A DNA stretch of 64,000 nucleotides from Bacteroidota bacterium (GCA_016715505.1 JADJZY010000013.1:49842-113841); one strand, 5' to 3'; shown: positions 39,293 to 50,700, numbered from the stretch's first letter. The notes: a model not told the origin generated them from the letters alone. Numbers and translations are program-made.

Positions 39293-40099
39293 ATGGTACA
39301 AAAAACCTCATTACTGCTCTCTATCTTGATCGGGATGATATTAGCACCTGCACATGCGCAATGGATTGCTAAGATGGGCGTCGGAACCGGCAAACCATTT
39401 CAGGCTCTGAAAGTCGGCAATAATACGTATTCAACCAATGAAAACAGTTATCAAACAAAATTCGGCTGGGATCAATGGATTACTTTAGAAGCCGGCCGGG
39501 TTATAAAAAAACATATTGCCCTCAATCTGGGTCTGACTTATTTTTCGGGCGCTAAAGGACATTTTACGAGTACATCCAATTATATCAATCAGGATGTTTC
39601 ACAATACAGTCGTGGGGTCCTCATTAGTCCAACATTCAGTTATTATTTTTTCAGTCAAAAATCTGCTTTCCGTCCCTATGTAACTTTAGGACCCACTATT
39701 TCAATACGCCCCAAATTATATCGTGATGACCATTACGATGTAATTCCAATAAAAGAAAGAATTGAAACTGCAATGTATTTTAATATGCCTTCAACATTGG
39801 GTTATAATGTACGTCTTGGAGGGAATTACAAGATTGCAAAAAAAATTTCATTGAATATGGAATTCTCCATGCAAAGGATGAGCAGCAACCAGTTGATTTC
39901 GATAAAAAAACTTGAACGATCTCAAGGAAACTATACCAAATATACGATCAATGGTGTTGAAGCGTTCGAATCTTCAAGAGAATGTACCTCTTGTGAATTT
40001 GGCTCTGTGGTTCAAAATGAGACCATCAATGACGGTTTGACCCAATACAACGCCCTCTCAAATATTGGTTTGCTTTTAGGGCTGCAATGGAACTTTTAA
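39293..40099 (+). CDS. Outer-membrane beta-barrel protein (PorT-like fold)
   Basis: 268 residues from ATG 39293 with signal peptide MVQKTSLLLSILIGMILAPA. The mature part has regular amphipathic strands (HIALNLGLTYFSGAKGHF, RGVLISPTFSYYFF, FRPYVTLGPTISIRPKLY, LGYNVRLGGNYKIAKKISLN) and ends in a strand with C-terminal Phe (IGLLLGLQWNF), a good barrel-assembly signal. This is a general Bacteroidota small-barrel family. A hydrophilic loop holds ECTSCEF, which might form a disulfide. Function unknown. Confidence 0.75.
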   Translation: MVQKTSLLLSILIGMILAPAHAQWIAKMGVGTGKPFQALKVGNNTYSTNENSYQTKFGWDQWITLEAGRVIKKHIALNLGLTYFSGAKGHFTSTSNYINQDVSQYSRGVLISPTFSYYFFSQKSAFRPYVTLGPTISIRPKLYRDDHYDVIPIKERIETAMYFNMPSTLGYNVRLGGNYKIAKKISLNMEFSMQRMSSNQLISIKKLERSQGNYTKYTINGVEAFESSRECTSCEFGSVVQNETINDGLTQYNALSNIGLLLGLQWNF

Positions 40100-41022
40100 G
40101 CCAGATTCATCTCTTTTAAAACAACCCCATCATCACTCACTTCCAATTGACAGAACGCCCCCATTTTTAAGGCCCAATTCTCTTTTTGATGCCCCACCGG
40201 AAAACCAAAACAAACCGGAAAAGGTAAGTCTTTGACTTTTTCTTTTACAATTTCATACTCATTCATCCCAAAAGGAATTTCGTTATCCTGGGTATCGGTA
40301 AAACTGCCGACGATGAGGCCATTTAAATAATCCAATTTTCCGGCTCTCTTGAGTTGCCACATCATCCGATCAATATTATAAAGATACTCCCCCACATCCT
40401 CGATCACCAGGATACATCCTCTTGTTTCCGGATCACTCACGCTACCGGCTATATCCGATAATAAAGCCAGATTTCCACCCATCAAAATGCCTTCAGCACG
40501 GCCATTTTGGTTCATCGGATGTGTAGCAGTCTGATAAAGCATTTCTCCGCCTTGCAGCAAATGATAAATACTTTGGGTTGAAGTTTCATCTCTGGAATCG
40601 GGTTGATATCCGCCGTACATGTGTGCATGAATACTTTTTATCTGAAGCACCTGCTGAAGATGAGTATGAATACAAGTGATATCACTATAACCAACCAACC
40701 ATTTCGGCCGCTTTTTGAATTGGGTAAAATCCAATTGATCAATAATGCGAACCACCCCATATCCTCCCCGACCGAAAAGAATGGCATCCAAACTCGAGTC
40801 GTCCAACATAGCCTGTAGATCGTTCAAACGTTCGGAATCGGTTCCAGAAAATTTAAAATAATTGGTGCCCACCGTTTTACCGGGTACAGGTTCAAATCCC
40901 CATTCACGAATCTGTTCATACATGTAATTCATGCCATCCGGATTCACAGCCCCTGCAGGACAAGTAATACCAATTCTTGCTCCGGGCTTTAATGGTTTTG
41001 GTGTCAACAAAGCAGGTCTCAT
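40096..41022 (-). CDS. LD-carboxypeptidase (peptidase S66)
   Basis: 308 residues. Catalytic Ser is in WLVGYSDITCIHTH, Glu in LVIEDVGEYLYNID and His in GFPVGHQKENWALK, the Ser-Glu-His triad of S66. LdcA members cut the terminal D-Ala from tetrapeptides in peptidoglycan recycling; MccF members hydrolyse microcin C. It overlaps the Mur ligase gene by 4 bases, which favours the cell-wall role. Confidence 0.88.
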   Translation of the reverse strand: MRPALLTPKPLKPGARIGITCPAGAVNPDGMNYMYEQIREWGFEPVPGKTVGTNYFKFSGTDSERLNDLQAMLDDSSLDAILFGRGGYGVVRIIDQLDFTQFKKRPKWLVGYSDITCIHTHLQQVLQIKSIHAHMYGGYQPDSRDETSTQSIYHLLQGGEMLYQTATHPMNQNGRAEGILMGGNLALLSDIAGSVSDPETRGCILVIEDVGEYLYNIDRMMWQLKRAGKLDYLNGLIVGSFTDTQDNEIPFGMNEYEIVKEKVKDLPFPVCFGFPVGHQKENWALKMGAFCQLEVSDDGVVLKEMNLA

Positions 41023-42443
41023 TCAGTAATATTTTTCAGATGATTGCTTACTTGATTCTGTGAAACAAAATCCTTGATACGATTTGCAATATTCTTCCCG
41101 AATTTTTCCAAACCCGGATCACGGGCACCCATTAATAAAAGTACATCACCCTCTTTGAGTTGCGGAATGATGGTATCGAACAATTCATCGCGATCGGCCA
41201 TAAAGCCTGCATTTACACCTCTTTGTTTTAAATCTTCAATTAAATCGGCAGCCGAAATATCCTTCACCGCAGTTCCACCGGCATAATAAATTTCACTCAT
41301 CCAAATTTGATCATCCTGTCTGAGTGTACGACTTATTTCTTCCACCAGTTCTTTGCGAATAAATCTGGTAGGGCCATAACCATGGGGTTGAAACCAGGCA
41401 ATTAATCGCTTACCTACAGGTTGACAAGCTCGAATGGAGGCAGCTATCTTAGCCGGATTGTGGGCATAATCGTCAATCACTTGTATACCGGCATATTCAC
41501 CCAATCGCTGATGACGGCGATAAATTCCGGCATAATCATGGAGCGACTGACAACAATCTTTTAAGGACACACCAAGCATAGAAGCAACAGCCATGCAGGC
41601 CAATGCGTTTTCCATATTATGTTGACCAATGGTTGGAATTTTACATAATGTGCCTTGTACTTCGAATTGTATTTGAAATCCGTGTTGTAGAAAATGTTTC
41701 CCTTCAAAAGAAGTGCCTTTTCCGTAATTCACACCATCCTTTTCAGCATAGGCACTTGCCAAAGGATGATCCATATTCACCACCAAATTTCGTTTCACAT
41801 GACTTTTAAAAGTGGTAAATATTTCATGTAATTCTGTTAACTCTTTATGGTCTTTGTCAATACTCAGGAGTAAACCAATTTCCGGCTCATATTTCACCAA
41901 AGTGCCATCACTTTCATCTGCTTCAATCACCAACCAATCTCCATCACCTACATAAGCATTTCCAATTTTACCAACTTGTTGTAAAGAAACCAAACCTGCT
42001 CCGGAGATGAGAGAAGCCCCCAATCCGTTTTGATGTAGAATATGAAAAAGCATCGCAGTGGTGGTAGACTTACCGGAAGTACCCGCAACAGCGATGGTGC
42101 GTTTACTCAAACAAATGGCCGCTAATAAATCGGCTCTTAAGATGACCGGAATGTGATAAGATTTCGCCTTTAATAATTCCGGATTATCTTCTTCAATGGC
42201 CGTTGAAATCACAATAGCGTCCAGCCCTTCATGTATTCCGGACGTATCCTGTAAGAAGCAATCAATCCCCTCATCCTGCAATTGTTTTTTGAGTGCGTCA
42301 TTTTCAGGAAATTGAAAGAGTCGGTCACTTCCCGAAACTTTTTTTCCAATGCCGGATAAGTATTGAGCGATCGCACTCATTCCTGCACCGCCAACGCCAA
42401 TAAAAAAGTACTGCTGATATTGTTGAAATTGTTCCGCTTTCAT
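41019..42443 (-). CDS. MurC/Mpl-type Mur ligase
   Basis: 474-residue ATP-dependent amide ligase. N-terminal UDP-MurNAc-binding Rossmann domain (FFIGVGGAGMSAIAQYLSG), central P-loop VAGTSGKSTTTAMLFHIL, and C-terminal domain DDYAHNPAKIAASIRACQ and YGPTRFIRKELVEEIS. It is not in a dcw division cluster but paired with an LD-carboxypeptidase, which makes recycling (attaching tripeptide to UDP-MurNAc, like Mpl) as likely as the standard MurC reaction. I cannot choose on sequence alone. Confidence 0.82.
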   Translation of the reverse strand: MKAEQFQQYQQYFFIGVGGAGMSAIAQYLSGIGKKVSGSDRLFQFPENDALKKQLQDEGIDCFLQDTSGIHEGLDAIVISTAIEEDNPELLKAKSYHIPVILRADLLAAICLSKRTIAVAGTSGKSTTTAMLFHILHQNGLGASLISGAGLVSLQQVGKIGNAYVGDGDWLVIEADESDGTLVKYEPEIGLLLSIDKDHKELTELHEIFTTFKSHVKRNLVVNMDHPLASAYAEKDGVNYGKGTSFEGKHFLQHGFQIQFEVQGTLCKIPTIGQHNMENALACMAVASMLGVSLKDCCQSLHDYAGIYRRHQRLGEYAGIQVIDDYAHNPAKIAASIRACQPVGKRLIAWFQPHGYGPTRFIRKELVEEISRTLRQDDQIWMSEIYYAGGTAVKDISAADLIEDLKQRGVNAGFMADRDELFDTIIPQLKEGDVLLLMGARDPGLEKFGKNIANRIKDFVSQNQVSNHLKNITE

Positions 42444-42459
42444 TTTCTGAATCGATCCA

Positions 42460-42996
42460 TTAAGAGGCTGTCAATAATTTTTTTGCTTCGGCGCCGATGG
42501 TCTCCAATGCAATGGCAGTGGGCATGGTAGATTCTGTATTCACGACATATTCTGACAATGCTTTTACAAAGTCAGCTGATGGGGAACCCATTGTAAATTG
42601 CGATCCAACGCGATTGATCATCGTAATCTCTTGTTCCATGACAGTTTTAACGGTTTGCCACACTTCACGCGATACATAAATTTGCTGCGACAAATTATGT
42701 TCATATTCATCACGAATAGCACGAACCATATTGAGTTGTACATCCTGCGCACTCAATTCGCGCACATAATGTCGGCTAATCAAATTAGTAGGATGCATGC
42801 GTTCAATAAAAATCGTGAGGCGCTCGTAAGCCTGTAATCGCATTTGCACGGTTATTTGTGCGTGCTCTCCAAAAAGGGCTAATTGTTTTTTTTGTATTTC
42901 ACCGACCAAAAATTTATTTACAATCAGATAAGTTGCCACCAGAACCACAATAGCCGGCAAAATATATTTGAGAATTTCGAGAATTTCTTTCAACAT
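42460..42996 (-). CDS. Conserved Bacteroidota membrane-anchored protein (DUF7935-like)
   Basis: 178 residues: one N-terminal TM segment (ILKYILPAIVVLVATYLIVN) followed by a cytoplasmic helical domain (KKQLALFGEHAQITVQMRLQ, AYERLTIFIERMHPTNLISR, LSAQDVQLNMVRAIRDEYEH). I recognise it as a widespread Bacteroidota protein without known function. It is 16 bases upstream of the Mur ligase gene and likely in the same transcript. Confidence 0.7.
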   Translation of the reverse strand: MLKEILEILKYILPAIVVLVATYLIVNKFLVGEIQKKQLALFGEHAQITVQMRLQAYERLTIFIERMHPTNLISRHYVRELSAQDVQLNMVRAIRDEYEHNLSQQIYVSREVWQTVKTVMEQEITMINRVGSQFTMGSPSADFVKALSEYVVNTESTMPTAIALETIGAEAKKLLTAS

Positions 42997-43059
42997 AAAA
43001 ATAAAATGTATTTTTAAGCGGTAAAGATAAGTTGTTCACCGATTCGAATCTGTAAGAAA

Positions 43060-43667
43060 ATGCCTAAGATCTTGATTGTTTTATTTTTTCTGATGTTCAT
43101 TTGCGCTCCATCTGAATCTCAGGTTAATTTCACCGGTATTTACGGTTACAATAAAGGAATAAATAAAGCATTTGCCACGGCCTATATCTATCATTTCCAG
43201 GAAGATTCTGCCTTTTTTTATATCCATGGTGTGAGTGGCATGCCTGACTTTTTACGGCTGACCTGAAAGGATTTCTCCGTATCGATAGCAACCGTGGCTT
43301 TTATACAGGCAAGGACACCTGTAATATCGACCTGCTCTTTTCAGCCCAGCAACTCACAATCCAACGCGACACATTGTGTAAACATGAAATGAATACAGTT
43401 GGCAAGTATAAAAAATCCAGCAATAAATGGGTCAAAGGGCCATCCGTATTGTTCAATTACATAGAAAAATCAGGTCAAATTCAAGTAGATAGTTGTACAG
43501 TTTTTGCCGCCCCTCATCCGAATGCAAAAATTAAACGTACATTTGCCAAGTCATCAACTGTTAAAATCATTGATGAGTTCCGGCTTTTTTATTTAGTCGA
43601 ACATCCTTCAGCCAAAAAAGAATTTACCTGGGTCCTCAAGAAACATGTGTTGATACCCAAAAAATAA
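43060..43667 (+). CDS. Secreted protein of unknown function (one frameshift)
   Basis: About 202 residues after repair. Signal peptide MPKILIVLFFLMFICAPSES, then FTGIYGYNKGINKAFATAYI. The frame changes at the T run near 43249 (five T, six give DFFTADLKGFLRIDSNRG), and continues NIDLLFSAQQLTIQRDT, KKSSNKWVKGPSVLFNYIEK to the stop, which overlaps the lpxK ATG (TAATG). The end resembles an SH3-like strand set (TVKIIDEFRLFYLVEHPSAK). No family name is offered. Tight coupling to lpxK suggests an envelope role. Confidence 0.6.
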
Positions 43668-44788
43668 TGAAATCCCTTTTAATTAGTTTACTGAAATATC
43701 TTTCCTTACCACTAACGCTTTTGTACGGTTCGGCGGTATGGTTACGCAATAAGTTCTATGATTGGAAAATCTTTTCATCCATAGGTTTTGACCTGCCGGT
43801 TATTTGTGTGGGAAATATTACCGTTGGTGGAACCGGCAAATCACCACACATCGAATACCTCATTGAATTACTAAGCCCTTATTATTCAGTTGCAACATTG
43901 AGCAGAGGTTATCGCCGCCGAAGCAGAGGTTTTAAGTTGGCCGATTCCGAAAGCAATGCCCGTGATATTGGCGATGAACCTTTTCAGTTTAAAACAAAAT
44001 ATCCGCAAATAGCAGTGGCTGTGGCAGAGGAACGGATGACGGCCATTCCTCTCCTGCTCCAGCAACTCCCCCACCTTCAGGTCATTCTGCTGGATGATGC
44101 ATTCCAGCATCGCACCGTCAAAGCCGGGTTAAATATTTTGCTCACCGACTACGATCGTTTGTATACCCGCGATCATATTATGCCCTTTGGATTATTGCGC
44201 GAAAGTCCGAAAGCTGCCGAAAGAGCCCAAATCATCATCGTGACTAAGTGTCCTCCGGATTTAAGTCTTTCTGATAAACAAAAAATAGAACAGGAGATTC
44301 AAGCCCAAGGACACCAGCATTTATTTTTTAGTACCATTGCGTATCAACAACTTTATCCACTTACTCAAACACCCATCGAACCGGATTCTGAATTTGTGGT
44401 TTTGCTTGTCACAGGTATTGCTAACCCACAACCGCTGAAAAACCATCTGCAATCTCAATTTTCAAAGGTGTATTCCCTGCCGTATAAAGATCATCATTAT
44501 TTTACCTACGACGATCTGGACGAAATCCATGAAACGTTTGCGAATATTCCTGAGCGCAAAAAAATCATGGTGACTACCGAAAAAGACGCAGGCCGATTGA
44601 TGTTACTCAAAGATAAAATGTCTGATCAGCCATGGCCTTTGTTTGCACAAAAAATTGGGACGTCCTTTCTTTTTGAGGATGAAACTCCATTCCGAAACCA
44701 AATAACCGCTTTTACTGAATCATTCTATCCACCGGTGGTTTTCACAGAAGTATTATCCGAAGCGGAAGAAAATGAAGATGTTCTTTAA
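43667..44788 (+). CDS. lpxK: Tetraacyldisaccharide 4'-kinase
   Basis: Inner-membrane kinase that phosphorylates the 4' position of lipid A disaccharide. 373 residues with N-terminal TM anchor (LLKYLSLPLTLLYGSAVWLR), P-loop VGNITVGGTGKSPHIEYL, the family motif TLSRGYRRRSRGFKL, GDEPFQF, and VILLDDAFQHRTV. Length and order are typical. The frame is intact. It confirms that the organism makes lipid A. Confidence 0.93.
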   Translation: MKSLLISLLKYLSLPLTLLYGSAVWLRNKFYDWKIFSSIGFDLPVICVGNITVGGTGKSPHIEYLIELLSPYYSVATLSRGYRRRSRGFKLADSESNARDIGDEPFQFKTKYPQIAVAVAEERMTAIPLLLQQLPHLQVILLDDAFQHRTVKAGLNILLTDYDRLYTRDHIMPFGLLRESPKAAERAQIIIVTKCPPDLSLSDKQKIEQEIQAQGHQHLFFSTIAYQQLYPLTQTPIEPDSEFVVLLVTGIANPQPLKNHLQSQFSKVYSLPYKDHHYFTYDDLDEIHETFANIPERKKIMVTTEKDAGRLMLLKDKMSDQPWPLFAQKIGTSFLFEDETPFRNQITAFTESFYPPVVFTEVLSEAEENEDVL

Positions 44789-44843
44789 GGAGCATTTTCC
44801 AATAGAGGTCAATAAATCGGCCTATTCAATTAAAAAAATCAAC

Positions 44844-46794
44844 ATGAAAAAAAATAAAACAATTAAAAAATAAAACCAATAAACACAGCAGTGTCACCTA
44901 TCAGGGACTGTTGGATATTTCCCGACAAGGCATGGGCTTTGTGAAGGTTTCTGGTCAGGATATCGATATTATTGTTCGCCGCGATAACCTGAAAGGAGCC
45001 ATGCAAAGCGACGAAGTAGAAGTAAGCCTTATTCAAAAAAGCAAAACCGCAAAGCGCAAGGAAGGCATTATCACTCGTATCATCCGAAGAGGCATTAGTG
45101 AACTGGTTGGCACGGTTGAACTCAATCAGAAGTATGCCTTTGTGGTTCCGGATAATCCATCGTTTGGAAAAGATATTTTTATCAATCCAGCAAATAGTCA
45201 GAACCTACAAAATGGGGATCGCGTTATTGTAAAAATCACCCAATGGAGTGAAAACAACCGGAATCCGGAAGGTATGATCACTGATATTTTAGATGCGAGT
45301 AAATCAGGCGATATCGCCATGAAAGATATTTTATTGCAACATGGGTTTTCACTGAGTTTTCCGGAAGAGGTCATCCGTGAGTCGGAACAACTCCCGTCTG
45401 AAATTCATGAATCAGAAATTCAAGGCCGGCGCGATATGCGTAAGGTATTTACCTTAACCATTGACCCGCATGATGCCAAAGACTTCGACGATGCCATTTC
45501 ATTTCAGAAACTTGATAACGGACAATTTGAAATTGGCGTTCATATTGCCGATGTATCTCACTTTGTAAAACCCGGGACAGCACTCGATCAGGAGGCCTAT
45601 AAAAGAGCAACTTCTGTATACTTACCGGATCGGGTTTTACCCATGCTGCCTGAAAAAATTTCCAATGGATTATGTTCATTACGACCACTTGAAGATAAGC
45701 TCACTTTCTCCGCCGTCTTTATCATGAACGATCAGGCTGAAGTACTATCACAATGGATGGGACGCACTGCTATTCATTCCAATCGCAGATACACCTACGA
45801 AGAAGCACAGGCTATTATTGATGGTCAAAGTGATGAGTATGCAGAAATTCTTTTAAAACTTAACGCCGTTTCCCAAAAATTACGTCAACAAAAATTCAAA
45901 GACGGTGCCATTAATTTTTCTTCCGATGAGGCTCGTTTTATCCTTGATGAATTTGGGGTGCCAACCGGTGTAGAAATCAAAGAAAACACAGCCTCTCATC
46001 AATTGATTGAGGAGTTGATGTTACTTGCAAACCGGAAAGTGGCGGCATATGTATCAAATATTCAATTTAAAAATAAAGCCATTCCCTTTCCTTATCGGAT
46101 TCATGATTCGCCGGATCTGGATAAACTCAAACCCTTTGCGGCCTTCGCAGCACAATTTGGTCATCGATTCGACTTAAGTTCTCCGCAGGCCATTGCCAAA
46201 TCATTTAACCGTATGGTTGAAAATAGTTCAGGAAAACCTGATCAGGATATTTTACACACACTTGGGATTCGCACGATGGCCAAAGCTGTTTATGCAACGG
46301 ACAATATCGGACATTATGGTTTGGCTTTCGAACATTATTGCCATTTTACCTCACCCATACGGCGTTACCCTGATGTATTGGTCCATCGTATCCTTCAAGA
46401 ATGTATTGATCAACAAATTCATCCAATCGAAAATATGAATGCCCAATGCACCCATTGTAGCGAAAGAGAACGTAAAGCCATGGAAGCAGAGCGGGATGGA
46501 CAGAAATACAAACAAGTTGAATGGATGTTATCGCATGTTGGTGAGGAATTTGAAGCAAGTATTTCAGGAGTTGCACCCTTTGGCTTTTGGGCCGTTACGA
46601 ATGAACATCGTTGTGAAGGATTAATCAGTGCCCAACAAATGGAAGAAGAATTCGAATTTTTGGAAGCCCAATATACCCTGGTCGGCAGACGCACCAAAAA
46701 TAAATTCCGTATCGGTCAGCAAATCAAAATAAGAATTGCAGCTGCAAATCTGGTCAAACGCCAAATTGATATGGAATGGATTGGAAACCTCTAA
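44844..46794 (+). CDS. rnr: Ribonuclease R, RNB family (frameshift at the start)
   Basis: 3'-5' exoribonuclease, about 650 residues. Starting at ATG 44844 (MKKNKTIKK), one A added to the six-A run near 44867 joins the start to NKTNKHSSVTYQGLLDISRQ. Cold-shock domain (GTVELNQKYAFVVPDNPSFG), RNB catalytic site LTIDPHDAKDFDDAISFQ with its Asp cluster, HYCHFTSPIRRYPDVLVHRI, and a C-terminal S1 domain (FEASISGVAPFGFWAVTNEH). The N-terminal helix-turn-helix part of the long E. coli form is absent, as in many Bacteroidota. Confidence 0.9.
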
Positions 46795-46897
46795 TCCAAC
46801 CATACAGTCTGATCCTGAAATGGGCTTCAATATTTCCGTATATCCCGACTAAAGACCATTGGTCATACTTTTAACACTTCCTAATCTTTTACCCTTT

Positions 46898-46905
46898 TAT
46901 ATTTG
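46898..46905 (+). promoter_or_regulatory. Putative -7 promoter box
   Basis: TATATTTG fits TAnnTTTG, 18 bases upstream of the ATG at 46924. No good -33 element is seen. Confidence 0.5.
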
Positions 46906-46923
46906 AGCTAAAATTAAAAAACC

Positions 46924-47634
46924 ATGACACGCAAACTCCCCCTCCTACTACTTTTGGTTCTCACCGCTTTTGGGTTTCAAACCAAGGCGCAGAGTCTGGA
47001 AGAAATCGTTAAAAAACACATTGAAGCCATTGGTGGTGCTGAAAACTGGAAAAAAGTAAAATCCATGAAATCAGTTGCCAAAATGAATGCACAAGGTGCC
47101 GAGGTGATGATTACCATTTATCAGGTTCACGAAAAAGCCATGAAAGCAGAAATCAGCGTGATGGGTATGTTGGGCTACCAGATTTTAACCAATCAAGCCG
47201 GCTGGGGTTATATGCCATGGGGCGGACAAACCAAAGCAGAACCCCTGACTGCTGAAGATGTAAAAAGTGCACAGGATCAATTATCTATTTTGGATGAATT
47301 TTTGACCTATCAGGCCAAGGGTAAAAAAATTGAGCTCGTTGGTAAAGACGATGTTGAAGGTACAGAATGTTTCAAAATTACCATGACTGATAAAGACAAT
47401 AAAATCACCACGTATTATATCAATACTGCTGATTATCATATTGTCAAAACGACTTCAAAATCAACTGTCAACGGTAAAGAAATGGAATCAACATCTCTTT
47501 TCAGTAACTACAAAAAATTAGATGCAGGTATCGTTCTTGCGATGAATACCAATGGCGATATGGGTGAAATGGAAATCACCTCAGTGGAAGTGAATCCCAA
47601 TATCGACGAAAACATTTTTAAACCAAGTAACTAA
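46924..47634 (+). CDS. LolA-like periplasmic protein
   Basis: 236 residues with signal peptide (MTRKLPLLLLLVLTAFGFQ, then TKAQS). The body has the LolA/LppX-type half-barrel strands seen in many Bacteroidota outer-membrane lipoprotein-sorting proteins (KKVKSMKSVAKMNAQGAEVM, GWGYMPWGGQTKAEPLTAED, LVGKDDVEGTECFKITMTDK, DYHIVKTTSKSTVNGKEMES). Second LolA-like gene of the window; this one stands alone with its own promoter box and terminator. Cargo unknown. Confidence 0.75.
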   Translation: MTRKLPLLLLLVLTAFGFQTKAQSLEEIVKKHIEAIGGAENWKKVKSMKSVAKMNAQGAEVMITIYQVHEKAMKAEISVMGMLGYQILTNQAGWGYMPWGGQTKAEPLTAEDVKSAQDQLSILDEFLTYQAKGKKIELVGKDDVEGTECFKITMTDKDNKITTYYINTADYHIVKTTSKSTVNGKEMESTSLFSNYKKLDAGIVLAMNTNGDMGEMEITSVEVNPNIDENIFKPSN

Positions 47635-47652
47635 ATTGGATTGATATTTCGG

Positions 47653-47679
47653 AAAGGTCTGTTCGCAGGCCTTTTTTTC
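47653..47679 (+). terminator. Intrinsic terminator
   Basis: AAAGGTCTG-TTCG-CAGGCCTTT stem-loop followed directly by a T run, 19 bases after the stop of the LolA-like gene. Confidence 0.85.
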
Positions 47680-47772
47680 TACCATCCCTGATTACCATTA
47701 CCAGTAAAGATTTGGGTAAGCAGGAAACAACGCTCATTTAATAAATCATATTTCATTTAAATACATTCAATC

Positions 47773-50700
47773 ATGAAAAAATTAATGATTGGCCTGATAA
47801 GCCTATATTCTCTCGGCACACAGGCACAAACAAAAATCACTTCCGCTCAGTTCAGTATCATGGAAGCAAGAGCTTTAGGCCCCGGCACTATGAGTGGTCG
47901 AATTACCGCCATTGAAGGGGTGGTGAAAGACAATGGCAAAACCCTCTACGTAGGAACTGCAGGAGGAGGAATCTAAAAATCGACCAATGCAGGCGTATCC
48001 TACAAACCAATCTTTGATAAGTATTGTCAAAGTATTGGTGCACTTGCCATTGATCCAAACAACGAAAAAGTGATTTATGCAGGTACCGGCGAAAGCAATA
48101 TGCGTAATTCAGTATCCATTGGCGTAGGAATGTATAAATCAACCGATGCTGGTGATAACTGGAAAAAAATTGGAATGGATAGTACTGAACATATTTCGAG
48201 AATTATAGTCCATCCTAAAAATTCAGAAGTCGTTTTTGCAGCCGTTCCAGGACCATTGTGGAATGATAGCGAACATCGGGGATTGTATAAATCGACGGAT
48301 GGTGGAAATACCTGGAATAAAATTTTATATAAAGACAATAAAACCGGATGTGCTGAAATCTTGATGGATCCGAGTAATCCAGACATCATGTATGCATCCA
48401 TGTGGCAGTTTCGTCGGTTACCTTATAGTTTTAATTCAGGTGGCCCCGGCAGTGGATTGTTTAAAAGCACTGACGGTGGTAAAACCTGGAGAGAGCTGAG
48501 CAAAGGATTACCGGCCAAGCCATTTGGACGAATCGCCATGAATTTGGCACCATCCAATCCAACGAAAATGCTGGCGATTGTCGAAAACAAAGAAACCGGA
48601 CTATATATTTCAGAAGATGGCGGTGAAACATGGAAGAGCCAAAGTGCAACGATGAATATTGTTGCCCGGCCTTTTTATTTTAGCACCATTGCATTTGATC
48701 CCAAAGATGAAAAACGAGTATACCGTCCGGCATTCGAATTTGCCTATTCTGACGATGGCGGATATTCATTCACCAATGCATCTTACGAAGGCGGTTGGGT
48801 ACATTCGGATATGCATGCTATTTGGATCAATCCCAACAACCCTAATTTAATGTATATCGGAACCGACGGAGGTGTTTATACCAGTATTGATCGTGGTGTG
48901 ACTTGGGTATTTAATCATGCCCTACCTGTTGGTCAATTTTACCATGTTAGTCATGATTTACAAGAGCCTTACAACGTATACGGTGGATTACAGGATAATG
49001 GAAGCTGGAAAGGTCCGAGCTCAGCGCCAGGCGGTGTGAGCAATGCCAGTTGGAGTCGTGTTGGAGGTGGTGATGGATTTTGGACTATTCCTGATATTGA
49101 TGGCCGAACAGTTTATTGCGAATGGCAAGGAGGCAATATGCAACGTGTGAACATGCAAACCATGAAAGCTGAGGGCATACAACCAGAACGCACCAGCAAA
49201 GAAGACAAATTACGCTGGAACTGGAATACCCCACTCCTAACGGGTGCAAAAAATCCTCGTAACTTATATACCGGTGCACAGTACTTATACAAATCCACTG
49301 ATCAGGGCAGAAATTGGAAACGAATTTCACCGGATTTAACCACGAATGATAAGAAAAAACAAGATCAGGAAAATAGCGGCGGTTTGAGTGCTGATAATAC
49401 TTCTGCTGAAAACCATTGTACCATATTTACCATTGCCGAATCGCCCCTAGATGAAAATATCATTTGGGTAGGTACTGATGACGGTAATCTTCAGTATACC
49501 AATAATGGTGGCGGTAGCTGGATCAATGTGAGTCAGGCTATAGCAAAATCCGGTATTGCTAATCAGGCATGGGTAAGCAGTATTGAACCATCTCATTTTA
49601 ATAAAGAAACAGTCTATGCCACTTTTGAAAATCATATGTATGGTGACCATAAAACCTATCTGGCAAAAAGTACGGACATGGGTAAAACCTGGACTCGAAT
49701 CATGAGTGATGAATTCACCGGCTTTGCGCATAAAATAAAAGAAGATGGCGTGAATCCCAACCTCTTGTTTTTAGGCACAGAAATGGGATTGTTCAGTAGT
49801 TTGGATGGTGGAAACAGTTGGTTTCGCATGAAAAATAATATACCGGAATATGCATTGGTAAGAGATATTCAAATACATCCAAAAACGCATGATTTAATTA
49901 TCGGTACACATGGAAGAGGAATTTATATTTTGGATGATATACGTGCGATCCGAGATTTGAACAAAGAGATTGTTGAAAAGGAAGTGCATATTTTTCAAAC
50001 ACCTGATATCGTGTTGAATTATGGCCGATTTGGCTGGGGTGGTCCGGAAACTTCCGGTGGTTGGTATGCGGGAAATTCGCGAACCATACCAACGATTGAT
50101 TATTACCTCAAAGACCGTGTATCTTCTGGAAAAGCGACTTTAGAAATTTATGATGAATCCGGAAAATTGGTACAATCTATTCCGGCCACAGTACGCCGGG
50201 GTATTAACAAAATCGATTGGAATTTGCGAAGTACTCCACCTCGTGTAGCATCAGGAAGTACAAAAATGGATGCCGGCGGATTTAATGCGCCAATGGTATT
50301 ACCTGGAAACTATACTGCCAAGTTGAAAATTAAGGACAAAGAATACACGACTAAAATCAAATGTGTTCATGATGAGAACAATAAAGATTTAAGTGTGAAC
50401 GACCGAAAATTAGTTTACGAAAAATCCATGCAATTGCAGAAGTTGTTTAATCAGGTCAATGACAGAATCGACTCCATTGCGGCTATCCAGAAAAGATTGA
50501 AAGCAGACACCGTCAAATTTGCGAAAAATAAAACCATGAAACAGATGTATGATGATTTGGAAAAAGTACGATCAGAAATGATGGCAACGAAACAAAAATC
50601 GATTTTCGCAGATGAAGAAAAGTTAAGAGAACGAATTTCAGATTTATACACCACCTTTTGTGGAATGGAAAGCCGCCCCAATCAAACACAAATAGAAGCG

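Noticed and set aside
39928..40000. ECTSC motif in the barrel protein as heme or metal site
   Set aside because: A lone Cys pair in a loop with no His partner or cytochrome CxxCH motif; a disulfide is enough to explain it.
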